NCBI GenBank assembly: GCA_017645585.1 | Contig: JAGCOF010000003.1 | Location: 1 to 44,422 of the forward strand | Reading direction: 5' to 3' | Source of the DNA: Bacteroidales bacterium | GTDB taxonomy: Bacteria > Bacteroidota > Bacteroidia > Bacteroidales > P3 | DNA length: 44,422 bases | In this document: positions 1 to 6,424 of the stretch, piece by piece | How the letters are laid out: the number at the start of each line of letters is the position of its first letter | Position numbering within the stretch: the first letter of the stretch is position 1 | Notes under the pieces: model-generated | Told to the model about the DNA's origin: nothing | Seen by the model: only the letters and a program-made list of their open reading frames with translations | Databases searched by the model: none | Program-made: the position numbers and the translations under genes

Positions 1-831
1 CACCGACATCTCTTCGTTGAAGAGTGGTATGGTACGCTTGATGTCGCCGAGGGTCTTGCTGAAGTGGTCTTCGGCCAGCTCCTCGAGGGCCTCGCTGCGC
101 AGCACGTAGCCAGTGATGAAGTCCTCCTCCTCGGCATACACGGGGATACGCGAGAAGTGGGAGTAGTCGTCCGAACGGTAGAACTGCTTGAGGGTCATCT
201 GCTCCGGCGCCGTGGCGGCCACCACCCGGGGGGTCATCACATCATAGGCCTTGATATCGTTCAGCTTGATGACATTCTGGATTATCTTGTTCTCATCTTC
301 GTCGATGACGCCTTCGTCCTCACCCATGTCGGCCATGGCGGCCACCTCCTCGCGGCTCACCGATGTCTCCTCGTCGTCCTTCCTGGCGATGAGCCTGGTG
401 AGCCACTGCACCAGTATGACGATGGGATAGAGCACTACCACCAGTATCCGTATGGTGTAGGCCGTGAATCCCATCAGTCGGCGCCAGCTGTTGGTGCCGA
501 TGGTCTTGGGGATAATCTCACCGAATACCAGGATAAGGATGGTGACTATGGCCGACACCAGGCCAAACCAGTGGCTTCCAAACACCAGCGTGGCCTGGCG
601 GCCCACGCCGGCGGCGCCTATGGTGTTGGCGATGGTGTTCAGACTCAGAATGGCCGCGATGGCACGGGCGTTGTCAAGCTTGTAGCGTTTGAAAAGCGCC
701 GCGGCCTTGTAGCCCTCGTCCTCGCGCATGGTGATATAGCTCAACGGCGTCGACAGAAGCACCGACTCTAGCACCGAGCAGAGGAACGATATCGTCATCG
801 CGCCCAGAAGGAATACTATCAGTAAAGTCAT
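1..831 (-). CDS. CNNM/CorC-family membrane transporter (DUF21 + CBS), 3' end outside window
   Basis: The 277 codons visible open with a hydrophobic N-terminus (MTLLIVFLLGAMTISFLCSV) followed by further membrane segments typical of the DUF21/CNNM domain, including VFGEIIPKTIG around residue 100. After about residue 170 comes the linker and start of the CBS pair (NKIIQNVIKLNDIKAYDVMTPR), so the cytoplasmic nucleotide-binding module has begun. Proteins of this family are usually about 420 residues, so the last third is missing beyond the window edge. Family members are linked to magnesium or cobalt efflux; in Bacteroidetes the gliding/type IX-associated GldE is a relative, and which one this is cannot be decided here. 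The ATG at 831 directly follows a tandem heptamer tract that fills the gap to the upstream carboxyltransferase gene, suggesting co-transcription. Confidence 0.85.
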   Translation of the reverse strand, partial: MTLLIVFLLGAMTISFLCSVLESVLLSTPLSYITMREDEGYKAAALFKRYKLDNARAIAAILSLNTIANTIGAAGVGRQATLVFGSHWFGLVSAIVTILILVFGEIIPKTIGTNSWRRLMGFTAYTIRILVVVLYPIVILVQWLTRLIARKDDEETSVSREEVAAMADMGEDEGVIDEDENKIIQNVIKLNDIKAYDVMTPRVVAATAPEQMTLKQFYRSDDYSHFSRIPVYAEEEDFITGYVLRSEALEELAEDHFSKTLGDIKRTIPLFNEEMSV

Positions 832-892
832 TCGTTAATCCGTAATCTGTAAACCGTAAACTGTTATCTGTAAACTACCAGCTACCTGCTAC
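832..892. repeat. 7-nt tandem repeat tract at a gene junction
   Basis: Degenerate heptamers (cgttaat, ccgtaat, ctgtaaa, ccgtaaa, ctgttat, ctgtaaa, ctaccag, ctacctg) run in phase through the whole gap between two minus-strand genes. On the coding strand the upstream gene's TAG stop lies in the first units and the downstream ATG follows directly after the last unit. It is one of several similar tracts in the window. Confidence 0.85.
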
Positions 893-2658
893 TCCACCCA
901 TCCCACTACGTCGCCTTTCTTCACCATCTGGCCCTGCTTGGCGCAGGTGTCGATAATCCGGCCGCCTTTGACGACGGTGAGGGGCACGATGGCATACGAG
1001 GCCTCGATATGGGCCAGCGTGGCGCCTTCTTTCACCTCGGAGCCGGGGGTCGGCGCCGTCGACTGGTCGTCGAAGCGCACCTCCCACAGCATGCGGCCCG
1101 TGGCCGTGGCCACCAGCGGCGTGGCACCCGGGTGCTTGGGGGTGATACAGTTGAGGGCTATGCTCTCGGCCGTGGCGGGAGCCTTGGGGGCCTCCTTCTC
1201 GGCACGCAGCTGCGCCACCTCCTTGTTGAAACGCTCCTTGGCGATGCCGCTCTTGTAGTCGCGGTACTGGCGGTCGTGCATGGCCAGCTCGAAGAGCTCC
1301 TCGTCGTCCTCACCGCGCTCCCAGCCGTTCTGCTCCATCTCCTTGATATATTCGGGCAGCGCGTCGGGATAGGCATCCTGCGGCACACCGGTGTAGAACT
1401 CCATGCCTTGCTGCTTGGCCAGCTCGACGATTTCGGGTGCCAGCTGGCCGGGCAGCTTGCCCGCACGGCCCAGTATCATGCTCCACGAGTCCTTGTCGAT
1501 CTGGCTGAAGCGCGGCTTGCCCTGCGCCATGGCCAGCAGGTTCATCACAGCGATATTCTTGGTATACTGGCTGAAGGGGGTCACCAGCGGAGGGTAGCCC
1601 AGCATGGGCCAGATGTGCTCCACCTCCTGGAACAGCTGCACCGTCAGCTCCTCGAAGCTCACTTCGGGCTTGCCGTTCTTCTTCAAGGCCATGTTGATGG
1701 CGCCGTGCACACCGCGCAGGTCGGTCATCATCGAGCCCATCATGCCGCCCGGCAGGCCGCAGCCCACCAGCAGCGACGAGCTGATGCGGTTGGCGGGGTT
1801 GATGTACAGGCCCAGGAAGTCGTCGATGAACTCCTGCGTCAGCTTGCGGGCTTCCATATAGGCATCCATGTTGATGTCTTTCACCTGGAAACCGGCATCC
1901 TTCAGCATGGCCTGCACGCTGATGACGTCGGGGTGCACCATGCCCCACGACAGGGGCTCCATGGCGCAGTCGATCACGTCGGCGCCCGCTTCGGCCACCA
2001 TCAGGGTGCTGGCCATCGACAGGCCGGGGCCCGTATGTCCGTGATACTGAACCACGATATGGGGATACTTGGTCTTGATTTCCTTCACCAGACGGCCCAG
2101 CGTGGCGGGACGGCCTACACCGGCCATGTCTTTCAGCGCTATCTCGTCGGCGCCGAACTCCACCAGCTTGTCCACGATGCCCATGTAGTACTCCACCGTG
2201 TGCACCGGCGAGTGGGTGATGCTCAGGGCGGCCTGGCTGATCATGCCGGCCTCTTTGGCATACTTTACGCTCAGCTCCAGGTTGCGCGGGTCGTTCAATC
2301 CGCAGAACGAGCGCATGATGTCCACACCCTGCGCCTTCTTCACCTTGCACATCAGCTGACGCACGTCGGCAGGCACGCCATACATGCGCAATCCGTTCAG
2401 GGCGCGCTCCAGCATGTGGGTCTGGATGCCGGCCTTGTTGAACTCCTTGGTCCAGGCGCGGACGGCCTTGTTGGGGTTCTCGCCGTACATCAGGTTCACC
2501 TGCTCGAAGGCGCCGCCGTTGGTCTCGATGCGGTCGAAGCAGCCCATGTTGACGATGACGGGGGCGATGCGTGTCAGTTGGTCCACGCGCGGCTGGTACT
2601 TACCGCTGCTCTGCCACATATCGCGGTATACCAAGCTGAATTTTATCTCTTTTTTCAT
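889..2658 (-). CDS. Biotin-dependent-type carboxyltransferase (oxaloacetate decarboxylase alpha / pyruvate carboxylase B / transcarboxylase 5S family)
   Basis: This 589-residue protein has the HMGL-like TIM barrel of carboxyltransferases. RD..QS lies at residues 12-17, the metal- and carboxyl-binding lysine in ALKDMAG near residue 178, and the HxH metal ligands in YHGHTGPG near residue 205. A conserved carboxylase domain follows, then a C-terminal biotinyl/lipoyl-like domain (about 512-589). Known members move CO2 between biotin and pyruvate, oxaloacetate or methylmalonyl-CoA; the exact substrate cannot be fixed from sequence. The C-terminal domain lacks the biotinylated lysine: the usual EAMKM is EASYA, with Tyr near residue 555. 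A separate biotin carrier would therefore be needed, and none is in the window. A strong promoter and a terminator-like hairpin lie directly upstream, and the CNNM gene follows. Confidence 0.9.
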   Translation of the reverse strand: MKKEIKFSLVYRDMWQSSGKYQPRVDQLTRIAPVIVNMGCFDRIETNGGAFEQVNLMYGENPNKAVRAWTKEFNKAGIQTHMLERALNGLRMYGVPADVRQLMCKVKKAQGVDIMRSFCGLNDPRNLELSVKYAKEAGMISQAALSITHSPVHTVEYYMGIVDKLVEFGADEIALKDMAGVGRPATLGRLVKEIKTKYPHIVVQYHGHTGPGLSMASTLMVAEAGADVIDCAMEPLSWGMVHPDVISVQAMLKDAGFQVKDINMDAYMEARKLTQEFIDDFLGLYINPANRISSSLLVGCGLPGGMMGSMMTDLRGVHGAINMALKKNGKPEVSFEELTVQLFQEVEHIWPMLGYPPLVTPFSQYTKNIAVMNLLAMAQGKPRFSQIDKDSWSMILGRAGKLPGQLAPEIVELAKQQGMEFYTGVPQDAYPDALPEYIKEMEQNGWERGEDDEELFELAMHDRQYRDYKSGIAKERFNKEVAQLRAEKEAPKAPATAESIALNCITPKHPGATPLVATATGRMLWEVRFDDQSTAPTPGSEVKEGATLAHIEASYAIVPLTVVKGGRIIDTCAKQGQMVKKGDVVGWVE

Positions 2659-2675
2659 ATTACAATCTATTGATT

Positions 2676-2715
2676 AAAAAAACATTACCCCAATTTAACA
2701 ATAATTGGGGTAATG
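2676..2715 (-). terminator. Terminator-like hairpin overlapping the start of the carboxyltransferase transcript
   Basis: A perfect 13-bp inverted repeat (2683-2695 with 2703-2715, arm CATTACCCCAATT, 7-nt loop) is followed on the minus strand by seven T (2682-2676). It could terminate transcription from the surface-protein gene at 2754-3200. It also lies immediately downstream of the promoter at 2716-2747, so it would form the 5' end of the carboxyltransferase mRNA. Confidence 0.8.
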
Positions 2716-2747
2716 CAAAAGTACAACTTTTTCCTGATATGCAGCAA
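2716..2747 (-). promoter_or_regulatory. Bacteroidetes-type promoter for the carboxyltransferase gene
   Basis: On the minus strand TTTG (2747-2744) is followed after 20 nt by TACTTTTG (2723-2716), matching the TTTG-N19-21-TAnnTTTG consensus. The start codon is about 58 nt downstream. Confidence 0.75.
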
Positions 2748-2753
2748 AAAATA

Positions 2754-3200
2754 TTATCTCACCACCACTACACGGCGGGCGGGATGGTTGCCGACCTTGA
2801 TTAGGTAGGTGCCTGTGGCGGACACTTCGAAGCGCAGCGCCGAATAGTCGTCCTGACGCGTAGCCAACAGACGCCCCACAGCATCATACAGCCAAACGGT
2901 GTTGCCTTCCGCTCCCTCCACCACAATCTGCCCGTTGTGGATGTACACCTTGGCGTTCAACGCTTCCACACCGTCCACACCCGTCACAATCGTGTCGGGG
3001 ATAATCAAGGTACCAGCCAATGAAGACCCGTAATTGGGCATATTATACGAACAATAGGTCGCCTCTGCCTCCGTATTATCATTCCACAGTTGGAAATAAA
3101 CGAGATGATTGCTTGGAGTAATAATAGTGAAAGATTGTCCATGCGCCAGAGGCAGAAAACAATTGATTAAAAACAGAAACAATATTTGGATTTTCTTCAT
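2754..3200 (-). CDS. Small secreted protein with type IX secretion sorting domain
   Basis: The start at 3200 (MKKIQILFLFLINCFLPLAHGQ) gives a clear signal peptide; a longer reading to 3461 would bury it and run through intergenic repeats. The mature part has only about 60 residues of unrecognised sequence. It then has a C-terminal type A sorting domain (about residues 70-148) with the typical pattern GNTVWLYDAVGRLL, then SATGTYLIKVG and a final RRVVVVR. Such domains direct export through the type IX system and surface anchoring. The very short cargo is odd: the protein is almost only signal peptide plus sorting signal, so it may be a remnant of a larger surface protein or a small adhesin. A well-spaced promoter precedes it. 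Confidence 0.75.
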   Translation of the reverse strand: MKKIQILFLFLINCFLPLAHGQSFTIITPSNHLVYFQLWNDNTEAEATYCSYNMPNYGSSLAGTLIIPDTIVTGVDGVEALNAKVYIHNGQIVVEGAEGNTVWLYDAVGRLLATRQDDYSALRFEVSATGTYLIKVGNHPARRVVVVR

Positions 3201-3230
3201 ATAAAAAAGCGTTGATGTTATTTTTGACTG

Positions 3231-3261
3231 CAAAATTACGAAGAATAATTGGAATGGCAAA
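3231..3261 (-). promoter_or_regulatory. Promoter of the small type IX cargo gene
   Basis: On the minus strand TTTG (3261-3258), a 19-nt spacer and TAATTTTG (3238-3231) match the Bacteroidetes consensus. The ATG at 3200 is about 30 nt downstream, which supports the chosen start. Confidence 0.75.
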
Positions 3262-3356
3262 ATTATATTTTCTCCCGCCTGCGGCGTAATCTTTAAATCA
3301 ATATTGGATTGATGGATTACCGCCGAAGGCGGGGAGGTAAAAAAACGGCGATAAAA

Positions 3357-3392
3357 ATAGGTCGTGCACGACCTAAATGGGTGGTCGGAGGC
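3357..3392. repeat. Direct repeat copy 1 with an 18-bp perfect palindrome
   Basis: TAGGTCGTGCACGACCTA (3358-3375) is its own reverse complement. It is followed by aatgggtggtcgg. A second, slightly diverged copy lies at 3633-3668, about 276 nt away in the same orientation. The size and symmetry suit a REP-like element or a dimeric protein site; no function is shown. Confidence 0.75.
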
Positions 3393-3540
3393 TGGTTGGC
3401 GGTGGTCGGTTTGACCCCTGTGGTCCTCCAAAATGGTCTTTTGTCGGACAAAAACAGGCAAAAGCGGTGGTTTGGTGTGCTAATAACCATATTATGAGTC
3501 AATTAAATGCCGTTTTGCCATCCATGTCACTACGGACCCC

Positions 3541-3600
3541 CTCCGACTGTGGTCCGACTCAAGTCCGGGTCAACTCCGTGTCATCTCCGACTGCAGTCGG
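3541..3600. repeat. 11-nt-period tandem tract 3' of tatD
   Basis: TCCG recurs at 3542, 3553, 3564, 3575 and 3586, exactly every 11 nt, and the tract ends in the palindrome CCGACTGCAGTCGG. It lies just downstream of the last gene of the tatD transcription unit, as the other 11-nt tracts do for purF and the ZIP gene. Confidence 0.75.
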
Positions 3601-3632
3601 ACAAAAGGCGGTGTTGATACGTGGTTAATACG

Positions 3633-3668
3633 GATAGGTCGTGCACGATATAAATGGGTGGTCGGGAG
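3633..3668. repeat. Direct repeat copy 2 (TCGTGCACGA core)
   Basis: ataggtcgtgcacgatataa followed by atgggtggtcgg repeats the sequence at 3357-3392 with a few changes that break the outer palindrome while keeping the TCGTGCACGA core. It ends just before the tatD stop codon. Confidence 0.7.
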
Positions 3669-3676
3669 TGGGGCCG

Positions 3677-4474
3677 TCAGAGGCGGAAGAGTTCGTGGGC
3701 GGAGGCGGTGGTGACGTCGGCCACCTCGTCGAGGGTGATGCCGCGTAGGTCGGCGATGCGCTGGGCGATGAGGGGGATGTAGGAGGGCTCGTTGCGCTGG
3801 CCGCGATGGGGCACGGGGCTGAGGTAAGGGGTGTCGGTCTCGAGCAGCAGGCGCTCGAGGGGCACGGCACGGACGACATCGGCCAGGCCGGCATTTTTGA
3901 AAGTGACCACGCCGCCTACCCCGAGGTGGAAGCCCATCTCGACGGCGCGCTGGGCCTCCTGCACGCTGCCGCCGAAGCAGTGCATCACGCCGCGGTAGGT
4001 GCGCCGGTTGAGGTCGCGCAGCAGGCCGAAGACTTCGTTGTGGGCCTTGCGGATGTGCAGGCAAACGGGCAGGTCGAGTTCCTCGGCCCAGAGCATCTGG
4101 GTGCGAAGCACTTGGCGCTGCTCGGCCTCGAAGGTGCGGTCCCAATAGAGGTCCATGCCGATTTCGCCGACGGCAACGTATTTCAGTTTTGAGTTTTGAG
4201 TTTTGAGTTTTGAGTGGACGTGCTGGAGCTCCTGCTCGAAGTCCTCTTTGACCGAGGTGGGGTGGAGGCCCGCCATGGGGCGAAGCGTCAATGATGAGTG
4301 ATGAGTGATGAATGATGAATGGAGGAGGGCTTCGAGGCGCGGGGTGCTGGTGCTGTCGATGTCGGGCAGCAGCAGGGTGGTGACACCTGCGTCGAGGGCG
4401 CGCTGCAGGGCGTCGTCGCGGTCGGCGTCGAAGGCCTCGTCGTAGAGGTGGCAGTGAGTGTCGATGAAGGTCAT
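3677..4474 (-). CDS. tatD: TatD-family metal-dependent hydrolase
   Basis: This 265-residue protein starts FIDTHCHLYD, giving the HxH metal motif of the TatD/amidohydrolase barrel. It also carries VGEIGMDLYWD with the conserved Glu, CLHIRKAH, HCFGGS and ETDTPYLSP. Family members are Mg-dependent 3'-5' DNases or other phosphodiesterases active in the cytoplasm. The ATG at 4474 overlaps the stop of the upstream DUF2520 gene as ATGA, so translation is probably coupled. Two stretches look inserted, HSSFITHHSSLTL (near residue 55) and HSKLKTQNSKLK (near residue 90). Both are encoded by heptamer tandem tracts (4291-4325 and 4184-4215) and sit between conserved core segments, probably in loops. Confidence 0.95.
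   Translation of the reverse strand: MTFIDTHCHLYDEAFDADRDDALQRALDAGVTTLLLPDIDSTSTPRLEALLHSSFITHHSSLTLRPMAGLHPTSVKEDFEQELQHVHSKLKTQNSKLKYVAVGEIGMDLYWDRTFEAEQRQVLRTQMLWAEELDLPVCLHIRKAHNEVFGLLRDLNRRTYRGVMHCFGGSVQEAQRAVEMGFHLGVGGVVTFKNAGLADVVRAVPLERLLLETDTPYLSPVPHRGQRNEPSYIPLIAQRIADLRGITLDEVADVTTASAHELFRL
4184..4215. repeat. 7-nt tandem tract inside tatD
   Basis: cagtttt then gagtttt three times, then gagt, in exact 7-nt steps from 4184. Read on the coding strand it is free of stops and encodes SKLKTQNSKLK. It has the same unit type as intergenic tracts such as 6336-6366. Confidence 0.9.
4291..4325. repeat. Second 7-nt tandem tract inside tatD
   Basis: atgatga, gtgatga, gtgatga, atgatga and atgg follow in 7-nt steps. 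The coding strand reads through as SSFITHHSSL. It is independent of the tract at 4184-4215, with a different unit. Confidence 0.85.
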
Positions 4475-5256
4475 GAGTGCTGCTGGATGAGGTCGGTCAT
4501 CTGGTCGTAGAGTCGCAACAGCTCGGGCTGGTCGGCCAGCAGGCGGCGTTGGGCGTTGAGGGTGTGCTCGTCGCGCCGTGCGGCGGGCCCTGTCTGCTGC
4601 AGCCACAGGTTGCCGTAGTCCCACTTGCGGAGGGTCTGTTCGGCCAGCGGGCGCAGCATGTCGAAGTCGAGTTCGTGGGCCTGCATGTATTCCTGGGCGG
4701 TGGCGTTGAGGGCGTTGACGAAGTTGCTCACCATGGCGGCGGCCAGGTGCGCCTGGCGGCGCTGCTCGTGGTCGAGGTGGTAGATATGGGGGCTGATGAG
4801 CGAGGCCAGCCCTTCGAGGTCGGCGGCGGCCTGCGGGGTGCTGCCCTCGATGCAGAGGGGCAGCCGTTGGTAGTCCATGGCGATGTCGCGCACGAAGGTC
4901 TGCGGCGACCACAGCACACCGTGGCGGCGGCTGATGGGTTTCAGAACGGAGATGGGTGTGGTGCCCGAGGTGTGGACGACCAGGGCGTCGGGCAGGCGCA
5001 GGTCGAGGGCCAGGTCGTAGAGGGCGTCGTCGCTGACGGCGAGGATATAGACATCGGCGTCCTCGTCCAACCGTTGCCATTGGTTGACGGGGGCGGCGTC
5101 GACCCTGCGGGCCAACATCTGGGCGTGTTCGTATGAACGGGAAAGTACCTGGCGGATGGTGCAGCCGGCCTGGTGTAGCGCAATGGCGAGGTGGGTGGCT
5201 ACGTTGCCCGAACCCACAATGGAGACATTACGCAGGTTAGTATTCGTCTTCTTCAA
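4471..5256 (-). CDS. DUF2520 Rossmann-fold NAD(P)-binding protein
   Basis: A glycine-rich dinucleotide motif (VSIVGSGNVATHLA) opens the protein, followed by DADVYILAVSDDAL and VVHTSGTTPISVL. An all-helical C-terminal half contains AAMVSNFVNALNATAQEYM. This is the pattern of the ProC/DUF2520 oxidoreductase-like family, whose substrate is not known. No ATG lies close to the Rossmann motif. A TTG at 5256 (FSLKK, read M-K-K-T-N-T-N) gives 261 residues and overlaps the upstream DUF2795 gene by 20 nt. An ATG at 5349 would overlap it by over 110 nt and is less likely. The stop overlaps the tatD start (ATGA). It is the middle gene of the DUF2795-DUF2520-tatD run. Confidence 0.85.
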   Translation of the reverse strand: MKKTNTNLRNVSIVGSGNVATHLAIALHQAGCTIRQVLSRSYEHAQMLARRVDAAPVNQWQRLDEDADVYILAVSDDALYDLALDLRLPDALVVHTSGTTPISVLKPISRRHGVLWSPQTFVRDIAMDYQRLPLCIEGSTPQAAADLEGLASLISPHIYHLDHEQRRQAHLAAAMVSNFVNALNATAQEYMQAHELDFDMLRPLAEQTLRKWDYGNLWLQQTGPAARRDEHTLNAQRRLLADQPELLRLYDQMTDLIQQHS

Positions 5257-5458
5257 AGAAAAAGTCCTCTTTGGTGGGGTAGTCGGGCCAGATGTCCTCG
5301 ATGGTTTCGTATTGCTCCCCTTCGTCCTCAATTTCCTGCAGGTTCTCAATTACCTCCATAGGCGCTCCCGTACGCTGCGCATAATCAATCAATTCCTCCT
5401 TGGTAGCAGGCCACGGGGCGTCCTCAAGTTTCGATGCTAATTCTAATGTCCAATACAT
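5237..5458 (-). CDS. DUF2795 domain protein
   Basis: This 73-residue acidic protein begins MYWTLELASKLEDAPWPATKEEL and ends EDFFFEEDEY. It closely matches a very conserved Bacteroidetes family in which a short helical domain (LIDYAQRTGAPMEVIENLQ) precedes an acidic tail. No function is established. The ATG at 5458 fits the conserved N-terminus; the open frame continues upstream to 5524 but without conserved sequence. A TACTTTTG promoter box (5489-5482) lies about 25 nt upstream, making this the first gene of its run. It overlaps the next gene by 20 nt if that gene starts at TTG. Confidence 0.9.
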   Translation of the reverse strand: MYWTLELASKLEDAPWPATKEELIDYAQRTGAPMEVIENLQEIEDEGEQYETIEDIWPDYPTKEDFFFEEDEY

Positions 5459-5481
5459 ACTCTGTTTCTCAAAAATTTTTG

Positions 5482-5489
5482 CAAAAGTA
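5482..5489 (-). promoter_or_regulatory. Promoter -7 box for DUF2795-DUF2520-tatD
   Basis: TACTTTTG on the minus strand matches TAnnTTTG and lies 24 nt before the DUF2795 ATG. I do not see a well-spaced TTTG at -33, so the call rests on one element and position. Confidence 0.5.
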
Positions 5490-5524
5490 CATCTTTTTCC
5501 AATACTGAAAAAAATATTTTTCAA

Positions 5525-6070
5525 TCAACTGATATACAGGTCCTCTTCCTTTCCTGCCATCACTACCGAGTGCCGTGCGAGGACGAACAGGTAGTCCGAA
5601 AGACGGTTGAGGTAGCGCAGCAGAATGTCGTCCACTTTGGCCTCGTGGGCAAGGGTGACGACACAGCGCTCGGCGCGTCGGCAGACGGTGCGGCACACAT
5701 GGCATTGTGCACCCACGGTGGTGCCGCCGGCGATGACGAAGTTCTGCAGTTTGGGCAGCTGGTCGCTGATGGTGTCGATCTGGCGCTCCAGCATCTCCAC
5801 CTCCTCTTCTTGCAACTGCGGCAGACGGCCGTAGATGGCCTCGTCTTCGGTGGCGAGGAGGGTCTGCAGGGTGAAGAGGTTGTGCTGCACGGCCTTCAGC
5901 TCGTCGTAGTAGCCTCCCGCCAGCGGACGCATCAGTTCGGCCAGCAAGCCGATGTGCGAGTTCAGCTCGTCGACGGTGCCGTAGGCTTCTACGCGCACGT
6001 TGTCTTTACTTACGCGGCTGCCGCCCACGAGCGAAGTGGTGCCGCTGTCGCCGGTTTTGGTGTATATCAT
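5525..6070 (-). CDS. Cob(I)yrinic acid a,c-diamide adenosyltransferase (PduO type)
   Basis: The 181-residue protein starts MIYTKTGDSGTTSLVGG, the ATP-binding N-terminal motif of PduO-type adenosyltransferases. It has VEAYGTVDELNSHIG, CRRAERCVVTLAHE (the RRxER signature) and YLNRLSDYLFVLAR near the C-terminus. The enzyme transfers the adenosyl group of ATP to cob(I)alamin, making coenzyme B12, the cofactor of methylmalonyl-CoA mutase. Length is normal for the family. It starts 11 nt after the NifU-like gene ends and is the last gene of the S41-TlpA-Mrp-NifU run. A second B12-related signal, the riboswitch at 30795-30975, shows that the organism handles cobalamin. Confidence 0.93.
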   Translation of the reverse strand: MIYTKTGDSGTTSLVGGSRVSKDNVRVEAYGTVDELNSHIGLLAELMRPLAGGYYDELKAVQHNLFTLQTLLATEDEAIYGRLPQLQEEEVEMLERQIDTISDQLPKLQNFVIAGGTTVGAQCHVCRTVCRRAERCVVTLAHEAKVDDILLRYLNRLSDYLFVLARHSVVMAGKEEDLYIS

Positions 6071-6081
6071 TGGTTTAAAGT

Positions 6082-6327
6082 TTAGATTTTCTCTACCGAT
6101 TTCACTTCGGGGATGGCGCGCTTGAGGGCCTGTTCGATGCCCTGCTTGAGGGTCTGCATGGCGTGGGGGCAGCTGCCGCAGTGGCCTTTGAGGCGCACGA
6201 TGACGACACCCTCGGCGGTCATGTCCACATACTCCACGTCGCCGCCGTCCTGCTGCAGGTAGGGGCGTATCTGGGCAAGGGCGTTCTTTACTTTCTGCTC
6301 GATGACAGGTTTCTCTTGGTCGGTCAT
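6082..6327 (-). CDS. NifU C-terminal-like Fe-S scaffold protein
   Basis: This 81-residue protein has the NifU C-terminal fold alone: RPYLQQDGGDVEYVDM, then LKGHCGSCPHAMQTLKQGIEQ with the cluster-binding CxxC at residues 50 and 53. Such proteins carry and deliver a 4Fe-4S cluster between two subunits. It follows mrp, which encodes an Fe-S carrier ATPase, so the pair probably acts together. The start ATG directly follows a heptamer tract (6336-6366). Confidence 0.92.
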   Translation of the reverse strand: MTDQEKPVIEQKVKNALAQIRPYLQQDGGDVEYVDMTAEGVVIVRLKGHCGSCPHAMQTLKQGIEQALKRAIPEVKSVEKI

Positions 6328-6335
6328 AATCTTGG

Positions 6336-6366
6336 GTTTTAAGTTTTGAGTTATAAGTTTTAAGTG
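6336..6366. repeat. 7-nt tandem tract upstream of the NifU-like gene
   Basis: gttttaa, gttttga, gttataa and gttttaa follow in exact 7-nt steps, then gtggtgc. The tract lies 9 nt from the NifU-like ATG on the minus strand, within the 70-nt gap after mrp. Confidence 0.88.
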
Positions 6367-6393
6367 GTGCTGTTTTGGTGCGTCAGCCCGCTT

Positions 6394-6424
6394 AAAACTA
6401 ACAGCTTGCAGCTCTCAGCTTACA
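6394..6424. repeat. 7-nt tandem tract encoding the Mrp C-terminus
   Basis: acagctt, gcagctc and tcagctt (6401-6421) form three 7-nt units. On the minus strand they encode the last residues of Mrp (KLRAASC), and the TAG stop follows directly. Confidence 0.7.

Larger units (their letters stand above)
3201..3676. other. 476-nt gene-free region rich in hairpins and repeats
   Basis: No credible gene is seen. The region holds the promoter at 3231-3261 and a long imperfect hairpin (3272-3291 with 3315-3336, arms ctcccgcctgcggcgtaatc and its near complement). It also holds two copies of a palindrome-containing direct repeat (about 3357-3392 and 3633-3668) and an 11-nt-period tandem tract (3541-3600). 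It lies 3' of tatD and 5' of the surface-protein gene. Confidence 0.7.

Noticed and set aside
64-771. 235-codon plus-strand open frame at the window start
   Set aside because: The minus strand here encodes a clear CNNM transporter; the plus frame is its shadow.
1009-2673. 554-codon open frame on the plus strand opposite the carboxyltransferase gene
   Set aside because: It is His/Gly/Leu-rich with no family pattern and lies wholly antisense to a well-supported gene. High GC content removes stops from antisense frames.
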